Source: Rectinema subterraneum
Lineage (GTDB): Bacteria > Spirochaetota > Spirochaetia > Treponematales > Rectinemataceae
Assembly: GCA_009768935.1 (NCBI GenBank)
Contig: WESA01000007.1
Span: 1-64,000, forward strand
Direction: 5' to 3'
DNA length: 64,000 bases
Part shown: piece after piece, positions 8,604-16,520 of the stretch
Numbering within the stretch: the stretch's first letter is position 1
Layout of the letters: each line of letters begins with the position of its first letter
Program-made: the position numbers and the translations under genes
Notes under the pieces: generated by a model
Database searches by the model: none
Told to the model about the DNA's origin: nothing
The model's input: the letters and a program-made list of their open reading frames with translations, nothing else

Positions 8604-9749
8604 TCAGCCTTCAGTGACGAGCCGATGGAGCTCTTCCACAGAGAGCCCTTCGATTCCCAAGGTATGGACTGTTCTGCCATTTGCGCGATAATCCACCCCA
8701 TGCATGAGGTTTGCAAGATCGATCGTGAGATTGATAGCCGGCGTTTCGACTCCGTACATTGCCGCAATGCTTGCCATGGGCACAAGGCTCATTGGCACAT
8801 CTTCCCAAATGTAGCGATGATTGATCGTTTTTGGTGCCTTGATGCCCGCATAGCTGATCGTCGCACGTATCGCACTGCAGAGGTCCGCACCCACTGAATC
8901 ATAGGTAAGATAGAGCCATTCGCGGGCGGAAACCGTCCGGATGCCCAGCGCGCGGGCGAGCGCAAGCCGCTCATCGTCGATTGCCTGCAGCACCCTCGCC
9001 ACGGAAGGCGAAATGCCCTGAAGATAGTATTCGAAATCGCCGCCCGTGGACTCGATCCATGCGGCGTTCAGCAGGGTGAGCGCAGGATGGAAGACCGCGC
9101 CGATATTTTCTAGGCTCGTGGCGAGCACATTGCTCCCGGCTATGAATTGTGGAAATGCCACATCGATCACTTTCAGCACGGCAGGAGTCAGAAACGAAGG
9201 CAATGCGCTCACCGGGACGCCGTTTTTGATTCTGAAGATGTGACCTTTATTCCTGGATATCATGCGCGAGGCATAGATGAACGTCTGTGCTTCGACGATG
9301 ACGACTCTTGCTGTGCATCCTTCGCGGTCGAGGGCTGCGCGGAATTCGAGGGCGCCGCCGGTCCGGCCAGGATTCAGCACTACAATCTGCCCATCTTCCA
9401 AAAAAGGCGCCATAAGGGTACCGAGTCCATAATGCGCGGTCGAAGGCGTCACGATCATTATGACATCAGTGCCTGCTATCGCTTCCCCGATGCGCGAGGT
9501 CGCAAGTCGCACAGGCCCGAAGCCGGACACTGCTCCCTCCACTTCGATACCCTTGTACCAGCGGATTGCGTTGAGGTGCTCGTCGGTGCGGTTGTAGATC
9601 TGCACAGGGAATCCCAGCAAGCCAAGGTGCCCGGCCATAGAAATCCCGCCATTCCCTGCGCCTGCGATACACCACACCATATCCTTGCCTTTGGCAGCGA
9701 CGCGCTCAAGATGCTCGAGAATGCCGCTCCAATCAGTTTTTTTCACCAT
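8604..9749 (-). CDS. NAD/NADP octopine/nopaline-dehydrogenase family oxidoreductase
   Basis: A 381-residue two-domain dehydrogenase. The N-terminal Rossmann motif is GAGNGGISMAG and the C-terminal all-helical domain contains NIGAVFHPALTLLN with the catalytic-type His, matching the opine dehydrogenase family that couples an amino acid and a 2-oxoacid. ATG 9749 has AGGAGG directly upstream (9752-9757); a longer start at 9794 lacks one. The gene overlaps the 3' end of the B12-binding gene by 17 bp, implying translational coupling. Substrate is unknown. Context with an ATP-grasp ligase and B12 protein suggests synthesis or breakdown of a modified amino-acid conjugate. Confidence 0.85.
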   Translation of the reverse strand: MVKKTDWSGILEHLERVAAKGKDMVWCIAGAGNGGISMAGHLGLLGFPVQIYNRTDEHLNAIRWYKGIEVEGAVSGFGPVRLATSRIGEAIAGTDVIMIVTPSTAHYGLGTLMAPFLEDGQIVVLNPGRTGGALEFRAALDREGCTARVVIVEAQTFIYASRMISRNKGHIFRIKNGVPVSALPSFLTPAVLKVIDVAFPQFIAGSNVLATSLENIGAVFHPALTLLNAAWIESTGGDFEYYLQGISPSVARVLQAIDDERLALARALGIRTVSAREWLYLTYDSVGADLCSAIRATISYAGIKAPKTINHRYIWEDVPMSLVPMASIAAMYGVETPAINLTIDLANLMHGVDYRANGRTVHTLGIEGLSVEELHRLVTEG

Positions 9750-11634
9750 ATTCCTCCTGGGGGGCGAACCCCATGCGCTCGAGGTTTCGTGCAATCCCGA
9801 ACAAGCGCTGGCTTACCGCGAGCGGCTTTCCATCCTTGTCCACGGTCTGCACGCCTCCATGCATGAATTGCACAGGCTGGCTGACCGCCGCATCGAATTC
9901 ATCCCTGCACGCGCTCAGCCATGGCAACGGAAACACCCCAGCCTTCATCATCGCATAGAGCCCACGCGGACTGTAAGGCTCGGGAATTGTCGCCTCTATG
10001 AATTTAATCATGCGACGCGCTTCCTCATACAGATGGCGTGTGCGCGCTTCCACCATAGAATGCTTGCCGTACTCCGGCATATCGCCTTTCCGCTTGAGCC
10101 TGCGGTACTCCGAGAGCGCGTACCGCGTGATGCGCACCGATTCCTGCACGACATCCGGGTCGGCAAGGCGCACTCCCTCCGAATAGCTCACCACATGGAT
10201 GATCTGAGGACTTGTCGGATCATCTGGCTCGATGTCATCCATGAGCATGGTCACCGCCGCAAGCTGTGCACGAGCTTTTTCCATATCCGGCGAGAAATAG
10301 TCGAGCCCGCCCCGCGGCTGGAGGATAACCGCAAAATCCGGCCCTTCCAGCTCCCGCACGAGCATGCGCAAGGCGCGGGCTTTCGCCAGATCCTGTATTC
10401 CCCAGGTATATTTCGGCGTATTGAGCATGGTCTGGAGAATGAGCGTGCGGATACCCTGAAGCTTCGCCGCTTTTGCGGCGACATAACCCGACACAATATA
10501 GCCGACATCGTCACAGCCTCGGAATGCGAAATGGTGCGGCACATTCGGTTCCATCGGCTTTCCGCTCGAAGCGATATGACGAAGGGCTTCAAAATGCTCC
10601 ACAAGGTTCTCCAGAACCGAGTTGTCTCCTCGCCCGTCGAGCTTTGAGAACCACCAGAGCGAAAGCGCGTGCCAGCATATATCGAGGGATTGCTCATGCA
10701 TCTTGGCCATGTCGGGAACGCGTTTTGTACCCGCATACGTGCGCACGAGCATGGGGCGCGCGGCTTGCCACACGCGGCGGTATTCTTCAGGACTATTGAT
10801 GGGAACTCCGCCTCCGTTGGAAAGCCCTGTCCAGTCTTCGCCGAAATGGCTTTGAGTAAGCTGGGACGAGCCTATCGAGAGCACATCGAGAAGCCCGCTT
10901 TTCGCAAGGCGTGAAGTCCAGTCGAGAAAAAGCGCGACTGCTTGCGAGCGATCTTCTGCATAGGGGCCTACGTGCGCGCGCATAAGTGGAGGTAGGTTGT
11001 GCGCAATGCCATGCAGGACACGGTCAATCACGCGCTCGCCCCATGTGCCAAAGCCGGGAGAACCAGATCGATCTACGGGCGCAACATCGAGATATGCTCG
11101 GTTCTTGACAATTTCAATACCGAATTCAAGGCGGGCTTTGTCGTACGCGAGCTCCGCGCTTGCCTGCTGTGGCACAAGATGCGTCGGTAGGCCGAGAATT
11201 TCGAGGATCTCCTGGTATGTTTCATCGCCATGAAAAACCGCATCAACAAAAGGCACACGCTGTTTTGCCTTCTTGCAGGCGGGCGGAAGGCCTGCGAACC
11301 AGAGCGCTTTGATCGGACCCCCGTCTTTTGCGAGCATTTTGGCGCTTTTCAGGTGCTCGACAAGTTGTGCAAAAAGCTCTACGCCCCTGTCCGGATCGAG
11401 GCGATACGAAAACCCGAGTACATCGATGCCTTTTGCCCGCACCCAGCGAACCAGCCTTTCTATTGAAGGGCGCCCGACAAGCGCATCGAGTTCTTTGCTT
11501 GCATCCTCATCGGCGATTTCCACTCGAATGCCACAGTCCCTCAGAATCTGCGCGAAAGCGAGAATGCCGAGGGTGTGTGCGTCGATGGCCGGCTTGATAA
11601 GACCAATTACATCGTTCTGACTTACTTTATACAT
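9733..11634 (-). CDS. Cobalamin-binding-domain protein, putative B12-dependent mutase
   Basis: A 633-residue protein. The N-terminus has DAHTLG at residues 18-23, the DxHxxG signature that supplies the lower axial His to cobalamin in base-off/His-on enzymes. The following ~120 residues alternate strand and helix as in a B12 Rossmann domain. The remaining ~450 residues contain conserved-looking stretches (SIGSSQLTQSHFGEDW, NGGGVPINSPEEY, MLVRTYAGT, HHFAFRGCDDVGY) consistent with a barrel loosely like glutamate mutase E, but I cannot assign a known enzyme. ATG 11632-11634 has AAGGAGG upstream and overlaps the ATP-grasp gene by 8 bp. No cobalamin riboswitch was seen in the short leader of the operon. 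Confidence 0.75.
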   Translation of the reverse strand: MYKVSQNDVIGLIKPAIDAHTLGILAFAQILRDCGIRVEIADEDASKELDALVGRPSIERLVRWVRAKGIDVLGFSYRLDPDRGVELFAQLVEHLKSAKMLAKDGGPIKALWFAGLPPACKKAKQRVPFVDAVFHGDETYQEILEILGLPTHLVPQQASAELAYDKARLEFGIEIVKNRAYLDVAPVDRSGSPGFGTWGERVIDRVLHGIAHNLPPLMRAHVGPYAEDRSQAVALFLDWTSRLAKSGLLDVLSIGSSQLTQSHFGEDWTGLSNGGGVPINSPEEYRRVWQAARPMLVRTYAGTKRVPDMAKMHEQSLDICWHALSLWWFSKLDGRGDNSVLENLVEHFEALRHIASSGKPMEPNVPHHFAFRGCDDVGYIVSGYVAAKAAKLQGIRTLILQTMLNTPKYTWGIQDLAKARALRMLVRELEGPDFAVILQPRGGLDYFSPDMEKARAQLAAVTMLMDDIEPDDPTSPQIIHVVSYSEGVRLADPDVVQESVRITRYALSEYRRLKRKGDMPEYGKHSMVEARTRHLYEEARRMIKFIEATIPEPYSPRGLYAMMKAGVFPLPWLSACRDEFDAAVSQPVQFMHGGVQTVDKDGKPLAVSQRLFGIARNLERMGFAPQEEYGEKN

Positions 11635-12721
11635 CCTGTAGGCCTCCTTTGTGCGGCGTCTCTGCAGACAAGTCTTCTGCAAGCCGTGTCCGTTCGAGCA
11701 GTGCCCGCGCTCCTGCGGGAAAAGCACTTGTTAGCTTTCCTTGCGCACGAAGCCGCCTGTACCCCGCTGCAACAATACCCACGAGATACTGCGCTTCCGA
11801 AATTCCGGCAAAACCAGCCGCCTCCTCGAACCAACGATCCGGAATCATCGGTTGGCCATTGATTTCGATTGCCCAGAACTTGCCATCCGCAAAGAAAAAA
11901 TCGCCTCGCGCATAATCGCGCACGCCTGCAGATTCGAAAGCGCTCTGGGCAAAGGGAACGAAATGCTCCATCTGCTCGGGCTCGAGTGGGCTCATCACGG
12001 TGTGATGGCCATCTTTGTCATCCGAAGTTATAAGATGAAACCGCTTTGGCTGGGCTAATCCAAGGAATGCCGGCATGCATTGCATGGCGCCCTGCCCTTG
12101 TATCATCGCGCAGGTAATCTCTTTGACATCGGGATACGCTCCAAGATAATGTTCGACGAGAATGTGTCCGCTGTACAGCGAAATCATTCGCGCAAGAACC
12201 CTTGATAACTCATCTACATTCCAGGCTATGCTGTTTTCATCGATTCCCTTGGAATTTCCGAGATTTTCTGGCTTTATGATGTAAGGAAAGGCATCGAGGA
12301 CCTTCAATTTTTGAATGCCTTCTTTCAAGCCGGCTTCTCCTGCCTCGACGTGCACGAATGGCGGCGTCCGGATGCCATCCGCTTCCCATTTCCGCTTGAG
12401 CGACGCTTTGGAAAGAGCCCGCTCAATGACTTCAGGATCGGAACCTATATATAAAACGTTATGCGACTCAAACAATCCATGTACGTTAGTCGATACTGTT
12501 ATTCCATCTTTTTCTTCAGGAAGATGATCGATACCGCAGAGAACCAAATCCGGCAGGTTTTCTCTAATAATAGTCTCGAGATCATTAATGTTGGCTGCAT
12601 AAGAGAAATAGGCCTCAAATCCGGCCCCATTATAAATTCCCGTCATGCGCGCATAACGCACCTCATTTTCGACCGCAATTTTCCGGTCAGTTTTTTTCTT
12701 CATGATTATCTGTAATCTCAT
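11627..12721 (-). CDS. D-Ala-D-Ala-ligase-like ATP-grasp enzyme
   Basis: A 364-residue ATP-grasp protein resembling Ddl: central PYIIKPENLGNSKGI (ATP-binding loop), then GDFFFADGKFWAIEINGQPM, matching the Mg-ligand Asp/Glu/Asn region of Ddl (usual ending ExNxxPG, here EINGQP). It would ligate an amino acid to an amine or amino acid with ATP hydrolysis. The Gly-to-Gln change in the last motif and the odd neighbours argue against the peptidoglycan enzyme. ATG 12721 has GGAGG five nt upstream; a TTG at 12733 is inferior. It is first in the overlapping operon with the B12 protein and the dehydrogenase. Confidence 0.8.
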   Translation of the reverse strand: MRLQIIMKKKTDRKIAVENEVRYARMTGIYNGAGFEAYFSYAANINDLETIIRENLPDLVLCGIDHLPEEKDGITVSTNVHGLFESHNVLYIGSDPEVIERALSKASLKRKWEADGIRTPPFVHVEAGEAGLKEGIQKLKVLDAFPYIIKPENLGNSKGIDENSIAWNVDELSRVLARMISLYSGHILVEHYLGAYPDVKEITCAMIQGQGAMQCMPAFLGLAQPKRFHLITSDDKDGHHTVMSPLEPEQMEHFVPFAQSAFESAGVRDYARGDFFFADGKFWAIEINGQPMIPDRWFEEAAGFAGISEAQYLVGIVAAGYRRLRAQGKLTSAFPAGARALLERTRLAEDLSAETPHKGGLQDV

Positions 12722-12750
12722 ATGGTCCTCCAATAAAATCTCTATTTAAG

Positions 12751-12779
12751 TATGTACCACATATCCGCGATAATTACAA
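12751..12779 (-). promoter_or_regulatory. Candidate promoter of the ATP-grasp/B12/dehydrogenase operon
   Basis: On the minus strand TTGTAA (12774-12779), a 17-nt spacer and TACATA (12751-12756) lie 30 bp before the ligase ATG. The match is moderate. The 113-bp divergent gap with pcm is otherwise AT-rich with no riboswitch-sized leader. Confidence 0.35.
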
Positions 12780-12812
12780 ATTTTGTTTTGAAGAATGCGA
12801 GGCGGCTCTTTG

Positions 12813-12821
12813 TGCTATAAT
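12813..12821 (+). promoter_or_regulatory. Extended -10 promoter for pcm
   Basis: TGcTATAAT is a perfect -10 with an upstream TG extension, 13 nt before the pcm ATG. The predicted leader is only about 7 nt and contains no Shine-Dalgarno. Confidence 0.55.
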
Positions 12822-12834
12822 TGATTGCAAAGCA

Positions 12835-13485
12835 ATGATCACCTGCAATGAGCGCAAAGACGAGCGCAATTTCATGGTGCGCACTCAGATCGCCGCGCGC
12901 GGCGTTCGGGATAAGCGCGTACTCGATGCCATGCGTAAAGTACCGCGGCACCGATTCGTTCCCGTATCTTGCAGTTCCGAAGCATATGAAGATTTCCCCC
13001 TACCCATTGGCTCGGGACAGACAATCTCCCAGCCCTACATTGTTGCATTCATGGCAGAGATGCTCAGGCTCAATGGCAGTGAGCGGGTACTTGAAATTGG
13101 GACAGGGTCGGGGTACGGGACCGCAGTGCTGTCCCTGCTTGCGAAGGAAGTGTTCAGTGTTGAGCGCATTGCAGCGCTTCTTGAGCGGGCGCGCGAAGTG
13201 CTTGAGGCTCTGAAAGTGGAGAATGTGCATTTGCGGCTGGCGGACGGATTTTTCGGTTGGGCGGAGGAAGCGCCGTTCGAGACGATTATTTTAAGCGCGG
13301 CGCCCTTTGATATTCCGAATGCGATTGTGAACCAACTCGCGGATGGTGGCAGGCTTGTGGCTCCTGTCGGTTCTTTGGGAGCGCAGACGCTCGTGCGCAT
13401 CACGCGGCGAGGCGCACACTTCGACACTGAAGCACTGCTCGATGTCGCTTTCGTGCCGATGCGCCCGGGAGTGAGCGAGCTGTAA
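12835..13485 (+). CDS. pcm: Protein-L-isoaspartate O-methyltransferase
   Basis: Methylates L-isoaspartyl residues in aged proteins to start their repair; cytosolic, SAM-dependent. The 216 residues match the family. Landmarks: RKVPRHRFVP, the active-site GSGQTISQPYIVAFM, SAM motif I VLEIGTGSGYGTA near residue 84 and the post-motif GGRLVAPVG. The start at 12835 keeps the N-terminal helix usual in Pcm; a second Met at 12874 would cut it. The gene is divergent from the B12 operon and has an extended -10 almost abutting the start codon. An isoaspartyl dipeptidase is encoded at 27 kb, so both protein and peptide isoaspartate are handled in this region. Confidence 0.95.
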   Translation: MITCNERKDERNFMVRTQIAARGVRDKRVLDAMRKVPRHRFVPVSCSSEAYEDFPLPIGSGQTISQPYIVAFMAEMLRLNGSERVLEIGTGSGYGTAVLSLLAKEVFSVERIAALLERAREVLEALKVENVHLRLADGFFGWAEEAPFETIILSAAPFDIPNAIVNQLADGGRLVAPVGSLGAQTLVRITRRGAHFDTEALLDVAFVPMRPGVSEL

Positions 13486-13509
13486 CAAGAACGGACCATT
13501 CGCTCAACC

Positions 13510-13560
13510 GCTGCCCGGGGGCGGGTGCCCGCGGGTGCTTAGAGGCTGCTGCCCGGGGGC
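13510..13560 (+). repeat. GC-rich 13-bp direct repeat after pcm
   Basis: GCTGCCCGGGGGC occurs at 13510-13522 and 13548-13560 in a very GC-rich, hairpin-capable stretch directly left of the duplicated deaminase end. It may serve as the pcm terminator region, but there is no T-run. Confidence 0.5.
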
Positions 13561-13600
13561 TGGCTTATTTCAGCGCCCGCGCCCGCCGGGCTGCTTCCTC
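13561..13600 (+). repeat. Left copy of a 40-bp repeat bracketing the toxin-antitoxin pair
   Basis: These 40 bp match 14311-14350 at 38 positions. The right copy is the genuine 3' end of the deaminase gene (last 11 codons plus stop, minus strand). The left copy is an orphan gene end, encoding on the minus strand EEAARRARALK and a stop. Together they flank about 710 bp holding higB and higA. Confidence 0.85.
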
Positions 13601-13611
13601 AGTACATTAAC

Positions 13612-13640
13612 TTGACTGCATATGAACTTTATGGCATATT
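13612..13640 (+). promoter_or_regulatory. Promoter of the higBA pair
   Basis: TTGACT (13612-13617), a 17-nt spacer and CATATT (13635-13640). The -10 ends 6 nt before the GTG start of the toxin, so the transcript probably begins at or within a base or two of the start codon. Confidence 0.5.
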
Positions 13641-13646
13641 TCAGTC

Positions 13647-13985
13647 GTGTGGACCGTTTCAGCCACGGATGAATACATCGAATGGTTCTGCTCTCTTCCG
13701 GGCAAGGCCCAGGAGGCTCTCCTTGCCAAGGTCCTTCTTCTCGAGGAATTCGGCCCGCAGCTTGGCCGTCCTCATGCAGATACCTTGAAGGGAAGCAGAA
13801 TCAAGAACCTAAAGGAGCTCCGGGCGCGAACGCACGCACAGGTCCTTCGTGTCCTCTATTACTTTGATGAGGAGCGCCAGGGGCTTCTCCTTATAGGAGG
13901 AGACAAGAAGGGCAGGAACGAGAAGGATTTCTACAGTCGGCTCATTCAAATGGCAGAAGAAATTATCGAGCGCTACAGGCGCTGA
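13647..13985 (+). CDS. higB: HigB/Gp49-like toxin (RelE superfamily)
   Basis: A 112-residue protein of the phage-derived Gp49-like/HigB family, ribosome-dependent mRNA interferases. Typical features: MWTVSATDEYIEWFCSLPGK at the N-terminus, KNLKELRARTHAQVLRVLYYF in the core and LLIGGDKKGRNEKDFY near the end with the basic residues used for RNA cleavage. The start is GTG with no Shine-Dalgarno; no in-frame ATG lies nearby. The toxin gene comes first and the antitoxin second, as usual for HigBA. The module sits between two copies of the deaminase gene's 3' end, suggesting arrival by insertion. Confidence 0.88.
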   Translation: MWTVSATDEYIEWFCSLPGKAQEALLAKVLLLEEFGPQLGRPHADTLKGSRIKNLKELRARTHAQVLRVLYYFDEERQGLLLIGGDKKGRNEKDFYSRLIQMAEEIIERYRR

Positions 13986-13995
13986 AGGATACCAT

Positions 13996-14310
13996 ATGGC
14001 TATCATTAAGAACGCAATTGAGGCTATGGAAGCTGTGATGACTCCCGAACAGGTCAGCCGAGCCCGTGCCGCCGCCGAGCGCGAGATGCTCGCCATCCGG
14101 CTCGCCGAGCTCCGTGAGCGGAAGGGAATCAGACAATCCGATATGAAGGCTTTCAGCCAGACTGCTATCTCCAAGATTGAACGACGCAAGGATATGAAGC
14201 TCTCCACGCTCATCGACTACCTTGAGGGGATCGGAATGGGACTTGAGATCCGCGTCTATCCTAAAAATGCGAAGGGCTCACACAAGAGCCAGACCATCCT
14301 CAAAGTCTAA
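13996..14310 (+). CDS. higA: HigA-like XRE-family antitoxin
   Basis: A 104-residue helix-turn-helix protein (RLAELRERKGIRQSDMKAF followed by QTAISKIERRKDMKLSTL), the expected antitoxin and autorepressor for the upstream toxin. AAGGA at 13985-13989 precedes the ATG; the gap to higB is 10 bp. It stops immediately before the right copy of the 40-bp repeat and converges on the deaminase gene. Confidence 0.9.
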   Translation: MAIIKNAIEAMEAVMTPEQVSRARAAAEREMLAIRLAELRERKGIRQSDMKAFSQTAISKIERRKDMKLSTLIDYLEGIGMGLEIRVYPKNAKGSHKSQTILKV

Positions 14311-14350
14311 TGGCTTATTTCAGCGCCTGCGCCCGGCGGGCTGCTTCCTC
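14311..14350 (+). repeat. Right copy of the 40-bp repeat (deaminase 3' end)
   Basis: Matches 13561-13600 at 38 of 40 positions. This copy includes the functional last codons and stop of the deaminase gene on the minus strand. Confidence 0.85.
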
Positions 14351-15580
14351 GCGGACTTCTTTCTCGCCTTCGATGACTCCATGGAGCATGAGCACGCGCC
14401 CTGCGCAGATTGTGGTATCCACCGCTGCACCAGCGTTCGCGTACACAAGGTTCGAAGCAAGGTCATGGCAGGGTGTCATTTCCGCTCGCGCCAGGTCGAT
14501 GAGCACAAGATCGGCACTCGCGTCTGTCTCGATGCGCCCGCCGCCGGTGCCGAAAAATTCGTGCCCATTGCGGCTCGCTGCGGCCAAAATTTCTCTGACG
14601 GGCCAGCGCTTCGGGTCCTTGTAATGGTGCTTCTGGAGGAGCCCTGCCATTTTCATGTCTGAAAACAAATTGAGCGAGTTATTCGAGGCCGCGCCATCAG
14701 TGCCCAGCAGCACCCTCACGCCCCGGCGCCGCGCCGCCTCGTAATCGAACGCTGGCCCCGATGCCAGCTTCATGTTCGAAACAGGATTGTGTACCGCAGT
14801 TACGCCTCGCTGGGCGAGCAGATCCCAGTCGCGCGCATCGAGCCACAGGCAGTGCGCGGCGAAGGTGTTCGGTCCCAGAACCCCGAGCGAATCAAGGTAG
14901 GCAGTTGGAGACATGCCGGTCTTTGCGCGGCATTCGCGGTCTTCGGTTTCGGTCTCGGCAAGATGGATGTGAATGAATAACCCATGCTCCTTTGCAAATC
15001 GGGCAATATATCGCCAACTCGATGCTGATGTCGCATAGACCGAATGCCCGGCAAGGGCGAATATCGATGCCGGCCCGCAATCCGGCAAGCGCTTAAAAAA
15101 TTCGTCGCAGGCTTTCTGCTGAGCCAGCCCGCGTGCCTCGTCGAGCCCGTCGATGAGCGGAAAAGAAATAACAAAGCGCATACCTGAGTCGCGAGCTGCC
15201 TGCGCCTGCGCTTCGGGGAAGAAATACATGTCCGCAGCGAGCGTCGTTCCTGCCCTGATCATCTCGATTGCCGCAAGGCGCGTGCCCCAGTAGACATCTT
15301 CGGCGGTTAGCCGCGCTTCCCGCGGCCAGATCGCCTCATTCAGCCAGGGCATGAGATCCATGTCCTCGGCGATTCCCCGCAAAAGGGTCATCGCCGAATG
15401 CGCATGCGCGTTCACAAGGCTCGGGATTGCAGCCATCCCGCGAGCTTCGATGACTTCGATTTCGTCGCTCCCATCAAGAGGGATCGAATCTTCGGGAACT
15501 ACCCGCGCGATCCGCTCGCCTTGAATCAGAATGTCGGATTCCGCTCCTTCAACGAGCGCATGACGAATCAAGAGCGCCAT
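14315..15580 (-). CDS. mtaD: 5-methylthioadenosine/S-adenosylhomocysteine deaminase family amidohydrolase
   Basis: A 421-residue metal-dependent amidohydrolase that deaminates adenine-nucleoside compounds (MTA, SAH, possibly adenosine) to the inosine forms. The metal motif HAHSAMTLLRG starts near residue 59. Other family landmarks are HIHLAETE, AAHCLWL, HNPVSNMKLASG and LGTDGAASNNSLNLFSDM. ATG 15580 has GAGAGG upstream and the gene overlaps the phosphorylase by 13 bp, so the two are coupled: deamination then phosphorolysis. A far longer open frame to 15886 is simply overlap with the phosphorylase gene. Exact substrate cannot be decided. Confidence 0.88.
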   Translation of the reverse strand: MALLIRHALVEGAESDILIQGERIARVVPEDSIPLDGSDEIEVIEARGMAAIPSLVNAHAHSAMTLLRGIAEDMDLMPWLNEAIWPREARLTAEDVYWGTRLAAIEMIRAGTTLAADMYFFPEAQAQAARDSGMRFVISFPLIDGLDEARGLAQQKACDEFFKRLPDCGPASIFALAGHSVYATSASSWRYIARFAKEHGLFIHIHLAETETEDRECRAKTGMSPTAYLDSLGVLGPNTFAAHCLWLDARDWDLLAQRGVTAVHNPVSNMKLASGPAFDYEAARRRGVRVLLGTDGAASNNSLNLFSDMKMAGLLQKHHYKDPKRWPVREILAAASRNGHEFFGTGGGRIETDASADLVLIDLARAEMTPCHDLASNLVYANAGAAVDTTICAGRVLMLHGVIEGEKEVREEAARRAQALK

Positions 15581-16440
15581 GCTGCACCTCTCGGCATGCC
15601 GGCCAAAGCCGCGTCCTCCGCGCCGATGCGCGCAATAATCGCCTTGACCAGCGCCGAAAATTCGGGACGCTTCTTCGCCGAAATCTCCAGCACCTCGTCG
15701 CCCGAAATTGGCTGGTCGAGGATGCCCGCCGCCAAGTTCGTAATGCACGAAATGCCGAGTACCCGCATGCCGCAATGCACCGCGGCAATCACTTCGGGTA
15801 CCGTGGACATGCCCACCGCATCTGCACCGAGCGTTCGCGCCATGCGGATTTCCGCTGGTGTTTCGAAGCTTGGGCCAAGGAACCATGCATACACGCCCTC
15901 ATGCAAGCCGATTTCAAGATCGCGCGCAGCACCCTTCGCAAGCTCCCGGAGCGCCGGATCATACGCCTTACTCATGTCCGGAAACCGCGGCCCGATGCGC
16001 TCGTCATTCGCTCCCACAAGCGGATTGCGCCCCGACAGATTGATATGATCGCGAATCAACATGAAATCGCCCGGTCTGAAATCCGTGTTCACCCCGCCCG
16101 CAGCATTGGTCAGCAGAAGCACCTTCACCCCATAGGCGCGCAGAACCCGGACCGGAAACGCAATCTGCGAAGCGTCCCACCCTTCGTAGCAGTGGAATCG
16201 TCCCTGCATCGCGAGCACCTTCACCCCCTCGACATAGCCCGCAACAAACCTGCCCGCATGTCCCGGCGCTGTCGAAAGCGGAAAACCCGCGATTTCCTTG
16301 TAGCTCAGCGCGACCGGGCGCTCGAGCTCGTCCGCAAAACCGCCCAGCCCCGAGCCCAGCACGAGCGCACAAGCCGGCGCCTCGCCTAGCCGCTCCCGCA
16401 AAAGTGCCGCGGCGGCCTGAATTTCTTCAAAACTATGCAT
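15568..16440 (-). CDS. punA: Purine nucleoside phosphorylase, trimeric PNP family
   Basis: Splits purine nucleosides to free base and (deoxy)ribose-1-phosphate. The 290-residue frame shows LVLGSGLGGFAD (phosphate loop), TAPGHAGRF, MQGRFHCYEGW, LLTNAAGGVN, LIRDHINLSGRNPL, FLGPSFETPAE, GADAVGMSTVPE and ISCITNLAAG, all classic for PNP I. ATG 16440 has GAGGA five nt upstream. It is the first gene of a two-gene salvage operon with the MTA/SAH deaminase, a pairing that would route MTA or adenosine through inosine-type products. Confidence 0.95.
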   Translation of the reverse strand: MHSFEEIQAAAALLRERLGEAPACALVLGSGLGGFADELERPVALSYKEIAGFPLSTAPGHAGRFVAGYVEGVKVLAMQGRFHCYEGWDASQIAFPVRVLRAYGVKVLLLTNAAGGVNTDFRPGDFMLIRDHINLSGRNPLVGANDERIGPRFPDMSKAYDPALRELAKGAARDLEIGLHEGVYAWFLGPSFETPAEIRMARTLGADAVGMSTVPEVIAAVHCGMRVLGISCITNLAAGILDQPISGDEVLEISAKKRPEFSALVKAIIARIGAEDAALAGMPRGAAWRS

Positions 16441-16503
16441 ACAGTCCTCGCATGCCTTCACAATAGGATTTTTGCATGGAGCTGTCAATAAATTTCGAGG
16501 AAT

Positions 16504-16514
16504 GGGGTGACCCC
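16504..16514 (+). repeat. Degenerate copy of the GGGGTCAGACCCC palindrome
   Basis: GGGGTGACCCC in an AAATTTCGAGGAAT context, next to the stop of the glycosidase-like gene. It appears to be a shortened variant of the dispersed palindrome seen at 18.6, 24.4 and 26.1 kb. Confidence 0.45.
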
Positions 16515-16520
16515 GTATCA

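Noticed and set aside
9685..10647. 320-codon plus-strand frame opposite the B12-binding gene
   Set aside because: Composition typical of a shadow frame, rich in His/Arg; the minus-strand operon is compact and coherent.
12722..12750. Cobalamin riboswitch before the B12-protein operon
   Set aside because: The leader between the candidate promoter and the first ATG is about 30 nt, far too short for a riboswitch.
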